From Gemmatimonadota bacterium (lineage in GTDB: Bacteria; Gemmatimonadota; Gemmatimonadetes; Gemmatimonadales; GWC2-71-9), in contig JADKJZ010000004.1 of NCBI GenBank assembly GCA_016720805.1, forward strand, positions 1 to 40,562: 40,562 nucleotides of DNA. Reading direction: 5' to 3'. Positions 1 to 9,912 of this stretch are shown here, piece by piece. Numbering within the stretch: position 1 is the stretch's first letter; each line of letters begins with the position of its first letter. The position numbers were made by a program, and so were the translations under genes. The notes beneath the pieces are model-generated. The model worked only from the letters and a program-made list of their open reading frames with translations. It was not told the origin of the DNA and did not search any database.

Positions 1-1013
1 GAGCGTCGCGAGATTTCGTAGCTGACGAGGACACGCAGCGACTGGGTGCCCGGAGCCAACTCAACTTCGCCGCTGGGTGGGAGCGCACCGCCGGTGGAGA
101 GACTTCGGATGGGCGTTACCCGCTGTTGCGCAAGCAACGGCACCGCCAGCTCCCTACCAGGCAGGAAGACGACCGGCGAGGGCAACTCATAGCGATAGAC
201 CTGCCCGCTTAACGTCGACCCGGCGGAAACGGGCACACCGTCGATGTAGGTGTTCGCTTCGTCGCGTCGGCCCGGCTGGGCTTGAAGGACTCGCGAGACG
301 TTGTCGATCGGCAGCAGGCCGGCCATCGCGCCATCACTCAGATCCGGGTACCGCACGCTGAGACTGGGGAGTGTGCGTGCGCCATAACCCAGGTCCCCGG
401 CGAGGAGTCGGACCGTTGAGGTATCTAGCCGCAACGCCCCGGTGCCTAGGACGGCGGTTCCCCTCAGCGATGATGCACTTCCGAGACGGAGCTCGTAGGA
501 CGCGACCCATGCGCTGCCGGGCACTTCATACTCGACCGTCAGCCCCTGCCGCGCTCGATCGCACGCGAAGGTGACCAGCAGCCCCTCGATCGGGGCGAGG
601 ATATCTGCGGGCCAGAGCATCCTTCCTGACGGGGCGACATCGATCGCACCAGAGGGGTGGCTCCATCGTTCGGGATTCACACCAACGAGCCGACGCTTGA
701 GTGTGGTACCGTCAGCTTGCGCAAATTCGAACTCGCGACCGACTGACTTGCGCAGGGCTTCGATCCCATCAAACACCAGCTCTCGGCGTACCTCCGTGAT
801 CTGGACGCCATCGGTGGCGCTCACAAGTGACACCGCGATCGCACCAGGCAGGACCACTCGATGCTCCGAGCGCCCTGCCGGCAACCCGATCGGCAGCCGC
901 TGTGACACCCGCACGATCCCGTTCGAGGCGATCGTGACGATCGGCCGCTGCGCAGGCAGCGCAGCGCTGAGTCCGGTGATCAACAGCGCGAGGCCCACCA
1001 CCGCCCGCCGCAT
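1..1013 (-). CDS. DUF4139-like exported protein, 3' end beyond window
   Basis: An open frame runs from ATG at 1013 to the left edge without a stop (about 337 codons), so the C-terminus is missing. It starts with a signal peptide (hydrophobic h-region, cleavage likely after ALPA with Gln next). The mature part has the same layout as its upstream neighbour: an N-terminal segment (IVTIASNGIVRVSQRLP), a middle stretch on how the chain is built (ASYELRLGSASSLRGTAVLG, with STVRLLAGDLGYGA), then beta-rich sequence. This matches the DUF4139 architecture of the next gene and looks like a tandem duplicate. The ATG shares one base with the upstream stop (TGATG), so the two are probably co-translated. 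Function of DUF4139 proteins is unknown; they are exported or envelope-associated. Unlike its neighbour it carries an insertion with EANTYIDGVPVSAG. Confidence is good for the gene, moderate for the family. Confidence 0.8.
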   Translation of the reverse strand, partial: MRRAVVGLALLITGLSAALPAQRPIVTIASNGIVRVSQRLPIGLPAGRSEHRVVLPGAIAVSLVSATDGVQITEVRRELVFDGIEALRKSVGREFEFAQADGTTLKRRLVGVNPERWSHPSGAIDVAPSGRMLWPADILAPIEGLLVTFACDRARQGLTVEYEVPGSAWVASYELRLGSASSLRGTAVLGTGALRLDTSTVRLLAGDLGYGARTLPSLSVRYPDLSDGAMAGLLPIDNVSRVLQAQPGRRDEANTYIDGVPVSAGSTLSGQVYRYELPSPVVFLPGRELAVPLLAQQRVTPIRSLSTGGALPPSGEVELAPGTQSLRVLVSYEISRR

Positions 1014-2392
1014 CACCAGACCACACGCACGCGGTAGGTCAGCGTCGCCTTCCCCTTGGCGGGGACCGTCACCGGGAAGACGGCGCGGGTGGCGGAGCGC
1101 TTCTGCACCGGCACCGAGCTCTCGACGATCGACCACTCGCCGCCGCGATCTTCGCGCACCTCGACCACCACCGCCGAATCCTTGGCGTTCTGCAGGTCGA
1201 CACGATACGACGCCATCGCGATGGTGCGACTGGTGTTGGGTGCCGTGCCACGCGTGGTGGTGAACGCGGTCTGCGTCCGCTTCGCGGTCACGTCGAACGC
1301 CGTCCCGGTCGAGACGTTGAGCTCTTCACCCGGTGCGGTGTGGCCGATCGCGCCCATGCCGATGAGCTGCAGCCGCCCCGCCTTGTCGGTATCGAAGACC
1401 TGCACGCCACCAGCCGGGAGCGGGAGGTCGCCGAAGGTGGTGCCGAGCTTCCGCTCGAGACGGTACGTGACCGCGACCGGCACCTCGCGTTCGTCCTCTT
1501 CCTGCGCGAAGCCGCCCCAGAACGGAATGCCACCCGACACCGTGAAGCGCCGCTCGGCGCGCGCCGGCGTCGGATCGAAGAGCGGCGTCACCAACTGGGT
1601 CCCCGGCGTGAAGGTGATCCGCCCCGGCAACGTGTAGAGCCGCGCCTCGCCAACCGCCTCCTGCGACGGCGCGGCATCCTCGAAGGAGTTCACTGCGACA
1701 CTCTTCGCGGACATGGCATAGGCGCGCGGCGACGGGCTCGGCGCCTGCACCCCGATATCCCCGGCGAGCAGCTGCACCTCGGCATTCGCCAGGTCGAGCG
1801 TACCGCTCATGATCGCTGCCGCGCCTTCGATCCGGCCGGCAGCGCCCAGGATGAGCGAATAGGAGACGCCCCATGACGCGCCGCTCGTGGCGTACATCAT
1901 CTTGACGCCGCTGCGCGCACGATCGCTCGTCAGCGTGAGATCGGTGACCGGCGTGGCCGGGACGCGGGCCAGCTCCCAGCGGATCTGGCCGGGGCGCCCG
2001 AACACGACCGCATCGCCGATCTGCCAGCGCTCGGGCTGCAGCGCGAGCAGCTTGGCGCTGATGATGCTGTGGGCCGCGCCGACCTGCTGGTCGATCATGA
2101 AGGTCTCGCCGACGTGCCGCCGCAGCAGCGCCTCTTCGGTCGACGCACCGTCAAAGCTCACGCGGCCGAGCTTCACCCCCGGCTCCAGCAACATCAACGA
2201 TGCCGGCTCGAAGATCCCGAGCGGCAACGACACCGTCGACGTGCCGGCGGCGATCGCGGCGGGAAGCGTACGGCGGATCAGCACGCGTCCGGAATTGAAG
2301 AGGGTGACGGATGAAGCGTCCGCCGGTTGTTGCGCCACCACCATCGCCGGCGCCACGAGCGCGAGCATCGCCAATTGCAGGGTTCGGGTCAT
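1013..2392 (-). CDS. DUF4139 domain-containing exported protein
   Basis: The protein is 459 residues. ATG at 2392 is preferred over upstream in-frame codons because GAGGAG lies just before it and a typical signal peptide follows (LALVAPAMVVA, then QQ). The mature chain is beta-rich, with the DUF4139 hallmarks: an early segment ending in a Gly-rich turn, a middle block (SGASWGVSYSLILG followed by NAEVQLLAGDIG), and a C-terminal block ending in TLTYRVRVVW, where the last strand would be. Members of the family are exported proteins of unknown function, sometimes described as mucoidy-inhibitor-like. It overlaps the zinc-ribbon gene upstream by 4 bp (ATGA) and hands over to a paralogue downstream (TGATG), so three genes form one unit. 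Nothing catalytic is visible. Confidence 0.85.
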   Translation of the reverse strand: MTRTLQLAMLALVAPAMVVAQQPADASSVTLFNSGRVLIRRTLPAAIAAGTSTVSLPLGIFEPASLMLLEPGVKLGRVSFDGASTEEALLRRHVGETFMIDQQVGAAHSIISAKLLALQPERWQIGDAVVFGRPGQIRWELARVPATPVTDLTLTSDRARSGVKMMYATSGASWGVSYSLILGAAGRIEGAAAIMSGTLDLANAEVQLLAGDIGVQAPSPSPRAYAMSAKSVAVNSFEDAAPSQEAVGEARLYTLPGRITFTPGTQLVTPLFDPTPARAERRFTVSGGIPFWGGFAQEEDEREVPVAVTYRLERKLGTTFGDLPLPAGGVQVFDTDKAGRLQLIGMGAIGHTAPGEELNVSTGTAFDVTAKRTQTAFTTTRGTAPNTSRTIAMASYRVDLQNAKDSAVVVEVREDRGGEWSIVESSVPVQKRSATRAVFPVTVPAKGKATLTYRVRVVW

Positions 2393-2653
2393 CGCTGCAG
2401 CTCCTCGGCCACACGGCCGGCAATCTTGTAAACCAGGACGGCGACCACCGGGACGGCGATCACGGCATACCACTGGCCTTCGGGAGACGTCGCTGGGCGT
2501 GTCAGGCTCCACGCCGCCGTGACCGCTCCCGCCAGCAGGGCCGCCCGGCGGGCCACCAGCGTGACCCGACGCCGCCAGCGCTTCTGGCAGTCCGGGCACC
2601 GTTCATTGAAATCGATGTCGGGCACCCGTCGCCCGCAATCACTGCAAGGGACC

Positions 2654-2679
<26 letters not shown>
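2389..2679 (-). CDS. Small zinc-ribbon protein with two membrane segments
   Basis: This is a 96-residue protein. The GTG start at 2679 is chosen because AGGAG sits 7 bases before it; it lies inside the 3' end of the isocitrate dehydrogenase gene, overlapping it by 26 bp. Two CxxC pairs (Cys12/15 and Cys28/31, in PCSDCG and RCPDCQ) form a zinc ribbon, followed by a basic patch (KRWRRR) and two hydrophobic helices at about 45-60 and 70-86. The stop overlaps the start of the DUF4139 gene (ATGA). The arrangement suggests a cytoplasmic zinc ribbon on a membrane hairpin. The function is not known. A longer reading from an ATG at 2790 would add sequence that is a shadow of the dehydrogenase, so it is rejected. 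Confidence 0.7.
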
Positions 2680-3670
<991 letters not shown>

Positions 3671-3674
3671 GGAC

Positions 3675-4322
3675 TCAGTTGAAATCGGGGAGGATCCTGG
3701 CGACGGCAGCGGCCAGTGCTGCCGCCGGCGTCGCGGCAATCGCGAACGGTGTGCTGCGCCAGAGCAGCGCGCCGCTGCGCGCATCGGCCAGCACCAGCAC
3801 CACCTCGGCGCGGATGCCACCGGGTGCTGACTGGAACCGCACCGCCGCCGGCACCATCACCTGACGGCCGTTGGTCAATGCGGCGAGCATGCGGAGCTGC
3901 GAGAAGAGTGGATCGGGGATCCGCTTGAGGCCGTCGGCCCGAAGCATCGCCTGCCCCATCTTGTCGGGATCGTTGATGGTCCCCGGGGCGCGGCGCGCCA
4001 CGCGGCGCAGCTCGTCGCCAAGCAACCACGTCACCTCGGGGCCGCGCATCTGCAGCACTTCGCCGACCAGCGAGTCGGCCCAGCGCAACCGCGCGTGCAA
4101 CTCGGCCGGCATGCCGACACCGGAGGCCGAATCGGCGACGAGATAGGTCACTGGCAGGACCGGAATCGACTGCCCGGCGAGCGGGGACAACAACAATGCC
4201 GGCGCGGGAGGAGTCTTCGGTTCCTTCCCCTCTTTCGTCGCTTGCGCGCAGGCAGGCGCCGCCACGAGCAGGAGCGTGGCGGCGAGTCGGAGCGCGCGAT
4301 GGTGGGCGGCGGGGAATTTCAC
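3675..4322 (-). CDS. Exported protein of unknown function
   Basis: A 215-residue protein that starts with a clear signal peptide (basic start, LAATLLLVAAPACA, then Gln at +1). A cysteine at position 25 could also be read as a lipobox (AAPAC). The mature part has a linker rich in Lys and Pro, then an alpha/beta-like domain with VTYLVADSAS and a C-terminal AEVVLVLADARSGALLW, a pattern seen in periplasmic proteins that report a value per item, such as TolB-like N-terminal or DUF-type penicillin-binding accessory domains. No family was recognised with certainty. It sits 4 bp before the isocitrate dehydrogenase and 9 bp after the short-chain dehydrogenase, in the same minus-strand run, so it is probably co-transcribed with both. 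Confidence 0.7.
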   Translation of the reverse strand: MKFPAAHHRALRLAATLLLVAAPACAQATKEGKEPKTPPAPALLLSPLAGQSIPVLPVTYLVADSASGVGMPAELHARLRWADSLVGEVLQMRGPEVTWLLGDELRRVARRAPGTINDPDKMGQAMLRADGLKRIPDPLFSQLRMLAALTNGRQVMVPAAVRFQSAPGGIRAEVVLVLADARSGALLWRSTPFAIAATPAAALAAAVARILPDFN

Positions 4323-4331
4323 CGCGGAAAG

Positions 4332-5198
4332 CTATTCCAGCGAGAGCCCGCCGTCTACGGCGATGACCTGCCCGGTCACGTGGCGTGCCGCATCGGAACA
4401 GAGGAAGGCGATCACCGCGGCAACATCCTCCGGCTCCGCCAGACGACCGAGGACAGCACGCTTCTGGGCCCGCTCGATGACGTCCGAGGGCAGCTCGTCG
4501 AGGCGCTCGGTGTGGACGAAGCCCGGGGCCACCGCATTGACATTGACGTTTGAGGGGCCGAGTTCGACCGCGGCCGCACGGGTGAACCCCTCGAGCGCTG
4601 CCTTGCTCGCCGCGTAATTGGCAACGCCGAAGCCGGGGCGCGCCGCCTGGTGGGCCGAGATGTTGACCACCTTGCCCCAATGCTGTCGGCGGAAGTGGGG
4701 AGCGCAGGCCGCCACGCAGTGAAAGGCGCCAGCCACATTGGTGTCGAAAACGGTGGTCCACGCCTCTTCGGTCATCCGCCACAGCGCGCCGTCGCGAGCG
4801 ATGCCGGCGTTGTTGACGAGGCAGTCGACGGTTCCGAAGCGGCGGACCACCTCCGCGATGAAGGCATCGACCTGGTCCCGGTCCCGCACGTCACAGCGCG
4901 CGGCATAGACCTCGGCGCCCATCGTCGTGAGGGTGGCCTCGGTCATCAGGGCGGTGGCTTCGACGTCGCGCCCTCCCATCTCGAACCAGCAGAAGGCGAC
5001 CCGATACCCCAGGCGGCCGAACTCAAGGGCGATGGTGCGGCCAAGGCCCGTGGCGCCGCCGGTGACCACGGCGACGCGCCCCGGCGTCACGGCCTCAACT
5101 GCCGCGGGGCGGGGTTCAGTCTCAGGGATCGGCTCGGCGACCGACGCGGCAAGGGCAGCCGACCAGGGATCGGGGGCGGCGCCAGGGTATGGGGACAT
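4332..5198 (-). CDS. Short-chain dehydrogenase/reductase (FabG-like)
   Basis: The 288-residue product has all classical SDR motifs: the cofactor loop TGGATGLG at 46-53, an Asp after beta-4 (CDVRD, 102-106), NNAG at 129-132, catalytic Ser181, Tyr195 and Lys199 in YAASK, and the C-terminal GQVIAVDGG. The spacing matches 3-oxoacyl-ACP reductases (FabG), which reduce 3-ketoacyl-ACP with NADPH. The first 38 or so residues are a Pro/Ala/Glu-rich extension that normal FabG proteins lack; translation might instead begin nearer residue 38. Substrate cannot be read from the sequence. It lies first in the minus-strand run leading into the exported protein and the dehydrogenase, about 80 bp after the response-regulator gene. 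Confidence 0.87.
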   Translation of the reverse strand: MSPYPGAAPDPWSAALAASVAEPIPETEPRPAAVEAVTPGRVAVVTGGATGLGRTIALEFGRLGYRVAFCWFEMGGRDVEATALMTEATLTTMGAEVYAARCDVRDRDQVDAFIAEVVRRFGTVDCLVNNAGIARDGALWRMTEEAWTTVFDTNVAGAFHCVAACAPHFRRQHWGKVVNISAHQAARPGFGVANYAASKAALEGFTRAAAVELGPSNVNVNAVAPGFVHTERLDELPSDVIERAQKRAVLGRLAEPEDVAAVIAFLCSDAARHVTGQVIAVDGGLSLE

Positions 5199-5276
5199 AT
5201 CCAGCGAAGCTACGGGGCGAAGCGGCGCTCGGCAACGGCGGGCAGTGCCGAGGAGATCTGAAAAACGCAGGTGGAG

Positions 5277-6050
5277 TCAGGCCACCCCGCCAAACCGGGC
5301 CTCGAAGGCCTCACGGTAGGAGCGGGTGAGGACCAGCCGGCTGCCGCCTTCCAGCAGGAGTTCCTGGTCGCCGTCGCCCAGGGGGCGCAGCTCGCGGACC
5401 AGGCGCAGGGCCACGATCGTCGAGCGGTGGATCCGGGCGAAGCGCTTCGGGTCGAGGAGGACTTCGAGGTCGCGCATGGTCCGGCGGGAGAGGTGGACGC
5501 CGTCGGCGGTGTGCAGCCGGACGTAGTTGTCGGCCGCCTCGATCCAGCGAATGTCGCCGACCTCGAGCACGGTGGTGCGGCCCACCCCGCGCGCGGCGAT
5601 CCGTTCGAGGTATTCAACCGGCGCGTGTGCCCGCTGTGCGGCCAGCGCGGCAATGCTGCGCGCCAACGCCTCGCCCTGGTCCCGGCCGATCCGAGCCCGC
5701 ACCCGATCGACCGCCTTGGCCAGCCGGGCCGGGTCGAAGGGCTTGAGGAGGTAGTCGACCGCCTGTGCCTCGAAGGCCTGGACGGCGTACTGGTCGAACG
5801 AGGTGACAAAGACCACGGCGGGGGCCTGGGCGGGGTCGAGTTCGGCGACGACGCCGAGGCCGTCGAGCCCCGGCATGCGGATATCGAGAAAGAGCGCGTC
5901 GGGCTGATGGCGCTCGACGAGATCGAGGACCTCGAGGCCGTTCTTCCCCTGCCCCACCACCTCGACCTCGGGGAGCGCGGTGAGCAACCGCACCAGGTCG
6001 GCGAGGAGGAGGGGCTCATCGTCGGCGGCGACCACGCGCATGGTGCTCAT
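5277..6050 (-). CDS. LytTR-family response regulator
   Basis: A 257-residue response regulator. The receiver domain occupies about 4-120, with the acidic pocket Asp10/Asp11, phospho-acceptor Asp56 in LFLDIRMPG and the conserved Lys103 in LLKPFD. A linker follows, then a LytTR DNA-binding domain at about 150-250, with VGDIRWIEAADNYVRLH and RIHRSTIVAL typical of this fold. LytTR regulators bind short direct repeats upstream of their targets. Its start overlaps the stop of the sensor kinase gene by 4 bp (ATGA), so the pair is translationally coupled. The nearest plausible targets are the genes across the divergent region, including cstA 3.9 kb away; see the finding on cstA. Confidence 0.92.
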   Translation of the reverse strand: MSTMRVVAADDEPLLLADLVRLLTALPEVEVVGQGKNGLEVLDLVERHQPDALFLDIRMPGLDGLGVVAELDPAQAPAVVFVTSFDQYAVQAFEAQAVDYLLKPFDPARLAKAVDRVRARIGRDQGEALARSIAALAAQRAHAPVEYLERIAARGVGRTTVLEVGDIRWIEAADNYVRLHTADGVHLSRRTMRDLEVLLDPKRFARIHRSTIVALRLVRELRPLGDGDQELLLEGGSRLVLTRSYREAFEARFGGVA

Positions 6051-7129
6051 GCCGGGACCTCGATCACCGTCTCGACGCCGCCCTCGGGGGCGGCACGCAC
6101 CGTGAGCGAGGCGGCGGCACCGTAGCGCGCCGCGAGTCGCTCCCGCGTCGTCGCGAGGCCCACTCCCTCACGCAGCGCCGCAGGGAGCGGGACGCCGTCG
6201 TTCCAGACGACGAGGCGCAGGCGGTGCGGCTCAGACAGGGCGGTGATCCGGAGGCGGCCCCCCTCGGGCTGCACCGCGAGGCCGTGGCGCAGCGCATTCT
6301 CGACGATCGGTTGCAGCACGAAGCGCGGCACCATCACCGCCTCGACCTCGGGGGCGATGGCCCACTCGACATGCAATCGGTCGGCGAAGCGCGTCTCCTC
6401 GATCGAGAGGTAGCGGCCGAGCAGCCGAAGCTCCTCGCGCAGCGGGACCTCGCCCGATTCGGGCGCGGCGAGTGCATCCCGCAAGAGATCGCCGATCTGT
6501 GCCACCATGGTGCGGGCGCGGACCGGGTCGCTGTCGATCAGCGCGCTCACCGACTGCAGCGCGTTGAAGAGGAAGTGCGGTTCGAGCCGTGCGGCGAGCG
6601 CATCGAGACGGGCCTGCGTCGCCTGGCCCTCGAGCCGGGTGGCCTGCAGCTCGCGGAGCCGCAACGCCTCGCGCGTCAGCAGGACATGATCGAGCGCGAG
6701 GATCGTGACGTAGGTGAAGATCGCCAGAGACAATCGCGAGGAGGTGAGCAGCGTGCGCGTGATCATCTCGCGCGTCATCGCTTCCGTCGGGGCGAGCAGC
6801 GTGATCGAGATCCAGATCAGCGCCGTCACGGAGAGGACGTAGCAGACGGTGAGTGCAACGGCGTGGATCAGGGTCGCCCGCAGCCAGGTCGCCCGCGTGA
6901 ACGGCACCCGGCGACCCAGCCAGATGATCAGCGGCGCGAGGCAGAGCCATCCGACCCAGGCCGCGGCGCCGACGGCGAGGACATCGCCGAGCGGAGCGGC
7001 CTCGCCCGAGGCCTTGCGGGAGAGATAGCCCTGCGCCGCCGTCAGCAGCGTCAGCGCGCCGAAGACGGCTAGGAGCAGCCAGGTCGCGGTGCGGGGCGCA
7101 CGGGGCAGGGAGCGTTCGGGGGAGGCCAT
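6047..7129 (-). CDS. LytS/YehU-type sensor histidine kinase
   Basis: A 360-residue membrane kinase. Four hydrophobic helices lie at about 17-33, 48-71, 86-111 and 132-150 with no large periplasmic domain. A coiled coil leads to the His_kinase segment, with phospho-acceptor His185 in LEPHFLFNAL, and the ATP-binding domain has an N-box (IVENALRHG, Asn278) and a Gly box (GVGLATTRERL). This is the layout of the YehU/BtsS and LytS family, which pairs with LytTR regulators such as the gene immediately downstream. The sensor part has only the membrane helices, as in short members of the family, so the ligand cannot be deduced. The first codon is 134 bp from the divergent exported-protein gene, so regulation of both by shared sites is possible. 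Confidence 0.9.
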   Translation of the reverse strand: MASPERSLPRAPRTATWLLLAVFGALTLLTAAQGYLSRKASGEAAPLGDVLAVGAAAWVGWLCLAPLIIWLGRRVPFTRATWLRATLIHAVALTVCYVLSVTALIWISITLLAPTEAMTREMITRTLLTSSRLSLAIFTYVTILALDHVLLTREALRLRELQATRLEGQATQARLDALAARLEPHFLFNALQSVSALIDSDPVRARTMVAQIGDLLRDALAAPESGEVPLREELRLLGRYLSIEETRFADRLHVEWAIAPEVEAVMVPRFVLQPIVENALRHGLAVQPEGGRLRITALSEPHRLRLVVWNDGVPLPAALREGVGLATTRERLAARYGAAASLTVRAAPEGGVETVIEVPA

Positions 7130-7263
7130 GCCAACAAGCTAGCGCCGAAATGCGGCCCTCGGGACGCGATTCGTCCCGCGAGGACGCGATCCACCCCACG
7201 CGGTGTTGAGCGCAGCGGTCGAGGCGTCGAAATCTCGGTGCACCTTCTCACCCTTGAGGCGAC

Positions 7264-8694
7264 ATGTCGCGCACCGCCCTGCTCCTGAAGTTCCTGCTTG
7301 TTGGAATACCGTTCGTCGGCTCGGCGCAGGTGCCGGCACCTGCCGCCGCGCTCCTCGACCGCACCATCGCCCGCATGGGTGGCGACTCGGCGCTCCGTGG
7401 CATCCGCTCGCTCCGGCTCGACATGATGACGCAGTGGGCGCGTACCACCTTCGCGAATCGCCCCTTTGCGGACCTGCCGTCGTACGAGCGGAACGTCGAG
7501 TTGCGCGACTACGCCACCGGTTCCTGGCGCAACACGCGCCAGTTCCTCGGTGGCGGGCCCGCGACAGGGATCGTCGACGTGGTGCGCGACACCATTGCCG
7601 TGCGACTGATGCCGGCGGCGCCAAACGCCGCCCCCACGTGGGGGGCGCTCAACCTCGCCTACGTCGACGAGCGGCGCGAGCTCTTTGCCTTCGCACCGGA
7701 GCGGTTGGTGCTCCAGCTGCGCCATGATCCCGCATTGCGCCAGCTGGCCGACACCACGATCGACGGAGCGCCGCACGCACGGCTGCACGCCACGGTCGAC
7801 GGTTGGCCCGCCACGCTCTTCGTGCGCCGTACCGATGCGCTGCCGACGATGGTGCGCTTCCACGCCGACGAGATCGCCGACTTCGGCCTCGCGCCGTGGG
7901 GACGGCACGAGGTGGAGTTCTGGTATTCGGGATGGCAGCGGGTGGCATCCGGCGTGCTGCTGCCGCGCCAGCGCGACGTGCGCCGGCTCGGCGTGCCCTA
8001 CAAGCGGATGACGGTGCTCGCGATGGCGGTGAATGCGCCGGCCCCTGCCGACTCCTTCGCCATCAGCGATTCGCTCGCTCGGGTCTACCTCGCCACCGAA
8101 CACCGCCCGATGTGGCAAGTCGACGTCGCCGCCATGGGAAAGGTGGTGCGCGAGCGCTTCGCCACCACGCCGCCGATGCTCGGTACGCCGGGCGCGGTGC
8201 AGATCGGCGGGCAGTGGGTCCTGATGGAGACGGCGCAGCACGAGGGTGCGGTCGAGCTGGTCACCGCTTGGCTCGCGAAGGTGGCACCGGGCGTTCCGGT
8301 CGGGGCGGGCATCGCCACCATCCCGTCGCCCTCGAATGGCGGCGCCCGCTGGTTCACCCGCGCAACGCCCCCGCTCTACGTCGCACCGGGCGCGGCGCCG
8401 ATCATCCGGCGCGTGACCGGGCGAGCCGCCGCGGGAACGGTCGTGGCCACGCCGCGCTGGGTCCGGATCGGCAGCGATTCGCTCTGGCTCGAGCCCTTCA
8501 CCGCGCCCGACCTCGTCGGCGCGATGGCGGTCTATTCACCGACCCTGAAGTGGCTCTACCTGCCGGCGGCGGGCGCTCCGATGCACCAGGCCGAGCAGGC
8601 GGCGCTCGTGGCCCGCCTCGCAGCCCGCGGGATGGCGGTCGAGTGGATCGGCTCGGCCCGGGGCCTCGTCACGGCGGCACCGACCACGAAGTGA
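7264..8694 (+). CDS. Exported metallo-beta-lactamase-fold protein lacking the metal site
   Basis: A 476-residue exported protein. GAGG before the ATG and a signal peptide (VGIPFVGSA then Gln) support the start. The N-terminal half (about 25-300) resembles the lipoprotein-like sensor part of large exported MBL-fold hydrolases: SALRGIRSLRLD, GAPHARLHATVDG, and an EVEFWYSGWQRVASGVLLP block. The C-terminal part follows the MBL path (IGGQWVLMETAQHEGAVELVTAWLAK), but where active relatives carry HxHxDH the sequence reads ATIPSPSNGGARW, and the later metal His/Asp region reads VGAMAVYSPTLKWLYLP. No Zn ligands remain. It is therefore probably not a hydrolase; a binding or scaffold role is possible. 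Alternative: a wrong frame is excluded because the frame is open throughout. Confidence 0.75.
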   Translation: MSRTALLLKFLLVGIPFVGSAQVPAPAAALLDRTIARMGGDSALRGIRSLRLDMMTQWARTTFANRPFADLPSYERNVELRDYATGSWRNTRQFLGGGPATGIVDVVRDTIAVRLMPAAPNAAPTWGALNLAYVDERRELFAFAPERLVLQLRHDPALRQLADTTIDGAPHARLHATVDGWPATLFVRRTDALPTMVRFHADEIADFGLAPWGRHEVEFWYSGWQRVASGVLLPRQRDVRRLGVPYKRMTVLAMAVNAPAPADSFAISDSLARVYLATEHRPMWQVDVAAMGKVVRERFATTPPMLGTPGAVQIGGQWVLMETAQHEGAVELVTAWLAKVAPGVPVGAGIATIPSPSNGGARWFTRATPPLYVAPGAAPIIRRVTGRAAAGTVVATPRWVRIGSDSLWLEPFTAPDLVGAMAVYSPTLKWLYLPAAGAPMHQAEQAALVARLAARGMAVEWIGSARGLVTAAPTTK

Positions 8695-8750
8695 CGGCGG
8701 CGGTCGGGGTCGGGGAAACCCGGCCCCGGCCCCCGTCGTATCCTTCGGGC

Positions 8751-9866
8751 ATGACTCCTCTCCTGTTCCTCGCGCTCGCCACGCTCGCCCCGCAGGACAC
8801 GGTCGAGCGCACCCTGCAGGCCCGCCTCGACAGCTACCGCACCGCAACCGGCATCCCCGGCGCGGTGCTCGGCGTCGCCTTCCCCGATGGGCGCGTGATC
8901 GCGATCGCGAGCGGCATGGCGGACACCGCGCTGAAGCAACTGATGCGCCCCGACGCGCGGCTGCTCATGGGCAGCGTGGGGAAGAGCTACGTCGCCGCGG
9001 TGGCGATGCAGCTGGTGCGCGAGGGAAAGCTCTCGCTCGATGCCCCGGTGAGTCGGTACGTCGGTGGCCAGGGATGGTGGGACTCGGTCGCACACGCCAC
9101 CAGCATCACGGTGCGCCAGTTGATGACGCACACTTCGGGGATTGTCCGCTACGAGTTCCGTCCCGAGTTCACCGCCGCGCTCACGAGCAACCCCGACCGG
9201 GTCTGGGATCCGCGCGATCAGGTGCGCTACCTGCATGGCGCGACGCCGCCGTTCGCCCCCGGTGCCGGATGGGACTACTCCGACACCAACTACCTTGTGC
9301 TCGCACTCGTGCTGGAGCGCATCACCGGCAAGCCGATCGATGACGAGATCCGCCACCGCTTCCTCGTCCCGATGAAGCTGGCGAACACGCTCCCCTCGGA
9401 TGCGCGCCGCCTCCCCGGCGTGGTGCAGGGCTATGCCGGCGCGCAGAATCCCTTCGGTGGCCGTGACGCGATGCTCGACGGTGGCGTGATGATCGTCAAC
9501 CCGCAGTTCGAGGGCGCCGGCGGTGGCTATGCCGCGAGCGCGGCCGATGCGGCACGCTGGGGAGCGGCCTACTTCAGCGGCGCGATTCACGGCGACTCGC
9601 TGCTCGCCCAGGCGACACACGGGACGCCGGCGCGGATGCTCGGCGCCGGCACCAGCTACGGGCTCGGGATGATCCTCCGTGACAGCACGGCGGCCGGCCC
9701 GGTTCGCGGTCACAGCGGCTTCTTCCCGGGCTACCTCACCGAATTGCGCTACTACCCCGCATCGAAGATCACCGTCGTGCTGATGGTCAACGCGTCGGCC
9801 GTGCGGATGCGTCCGCCAATGGCGCGATGGGTCGACGAGACGGTCGCGGCGCTGACCGCGCGCTAG
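8751..9866 (+). CDS. Serine hydrolase, beta-lactamase (class C) family, exported
   Basis: The 371-residue protein has the penicillin-binding transpeptidase-like fold. The start ATG at 8751 is followed by a short hydrophobic signal sequence. Nucleophile Ser75 and Lys78 form SxxK (SVGK), the YxN-like motif is Tyr176 in YSDTNY (Asp replaces Asn, common in EstB-type hydrolases), and RGHSGFFPGY near 305 is the third motif (HxG). MTHTSG at 125-130 is also typical of the family. Substrates in this family range from beta-lactams and D-amino-acid peptides to simple esters; the YSD variant points away from a true class C beta-lactamase, but this is inference. It is encoded 56 bp after the degenerate MBL-fold gene and 46 bp before cstA, all on the plus strand. 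Confidence 0.88.
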   Translation: MTPLLFLALATLAPQDTVERTLQARLDSYRTATGIPGAVLGVAFPDGRVIAIASGMADTALKQLMRPDARLLMGSVGKSYVAAVAMQLVREGKLSLDAPVSRYVGGQGWWDSVAHATSITVRQLMTHTSGIVRYEFRPEFTAALTSNPDRVWDPRDQVRYLHGATPPFAPGAGWDYSDTNYLVLALVLERITGKPIDDEIRHRFLVPMKLANTLPSDARRLPGVVQGYAGAQNPFGGRDAMLDGGVMIVNPQFEGAGGGYAASAADAARWGAAYFSGAIHGDSLLAQATHGTPARMLGAGTSYGLGMILRDSTAAGPVRGHSGFFPGYLTELRYYPASKITVVLMVNASAVRMRPPMARWVDETVAALTAR

Positions 9867-9912
9867 CAGCCGAGCCTCGCGCCGCTCCGGGGCCCGCGCT
9901 ACCTTCACCGCC

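Noticed and set aside
8751..9866. True class C beta-lactamase
   Set aside because: The YxN motif is YSD and the surrounding sequence fits EstB-type serine hydrolases better.
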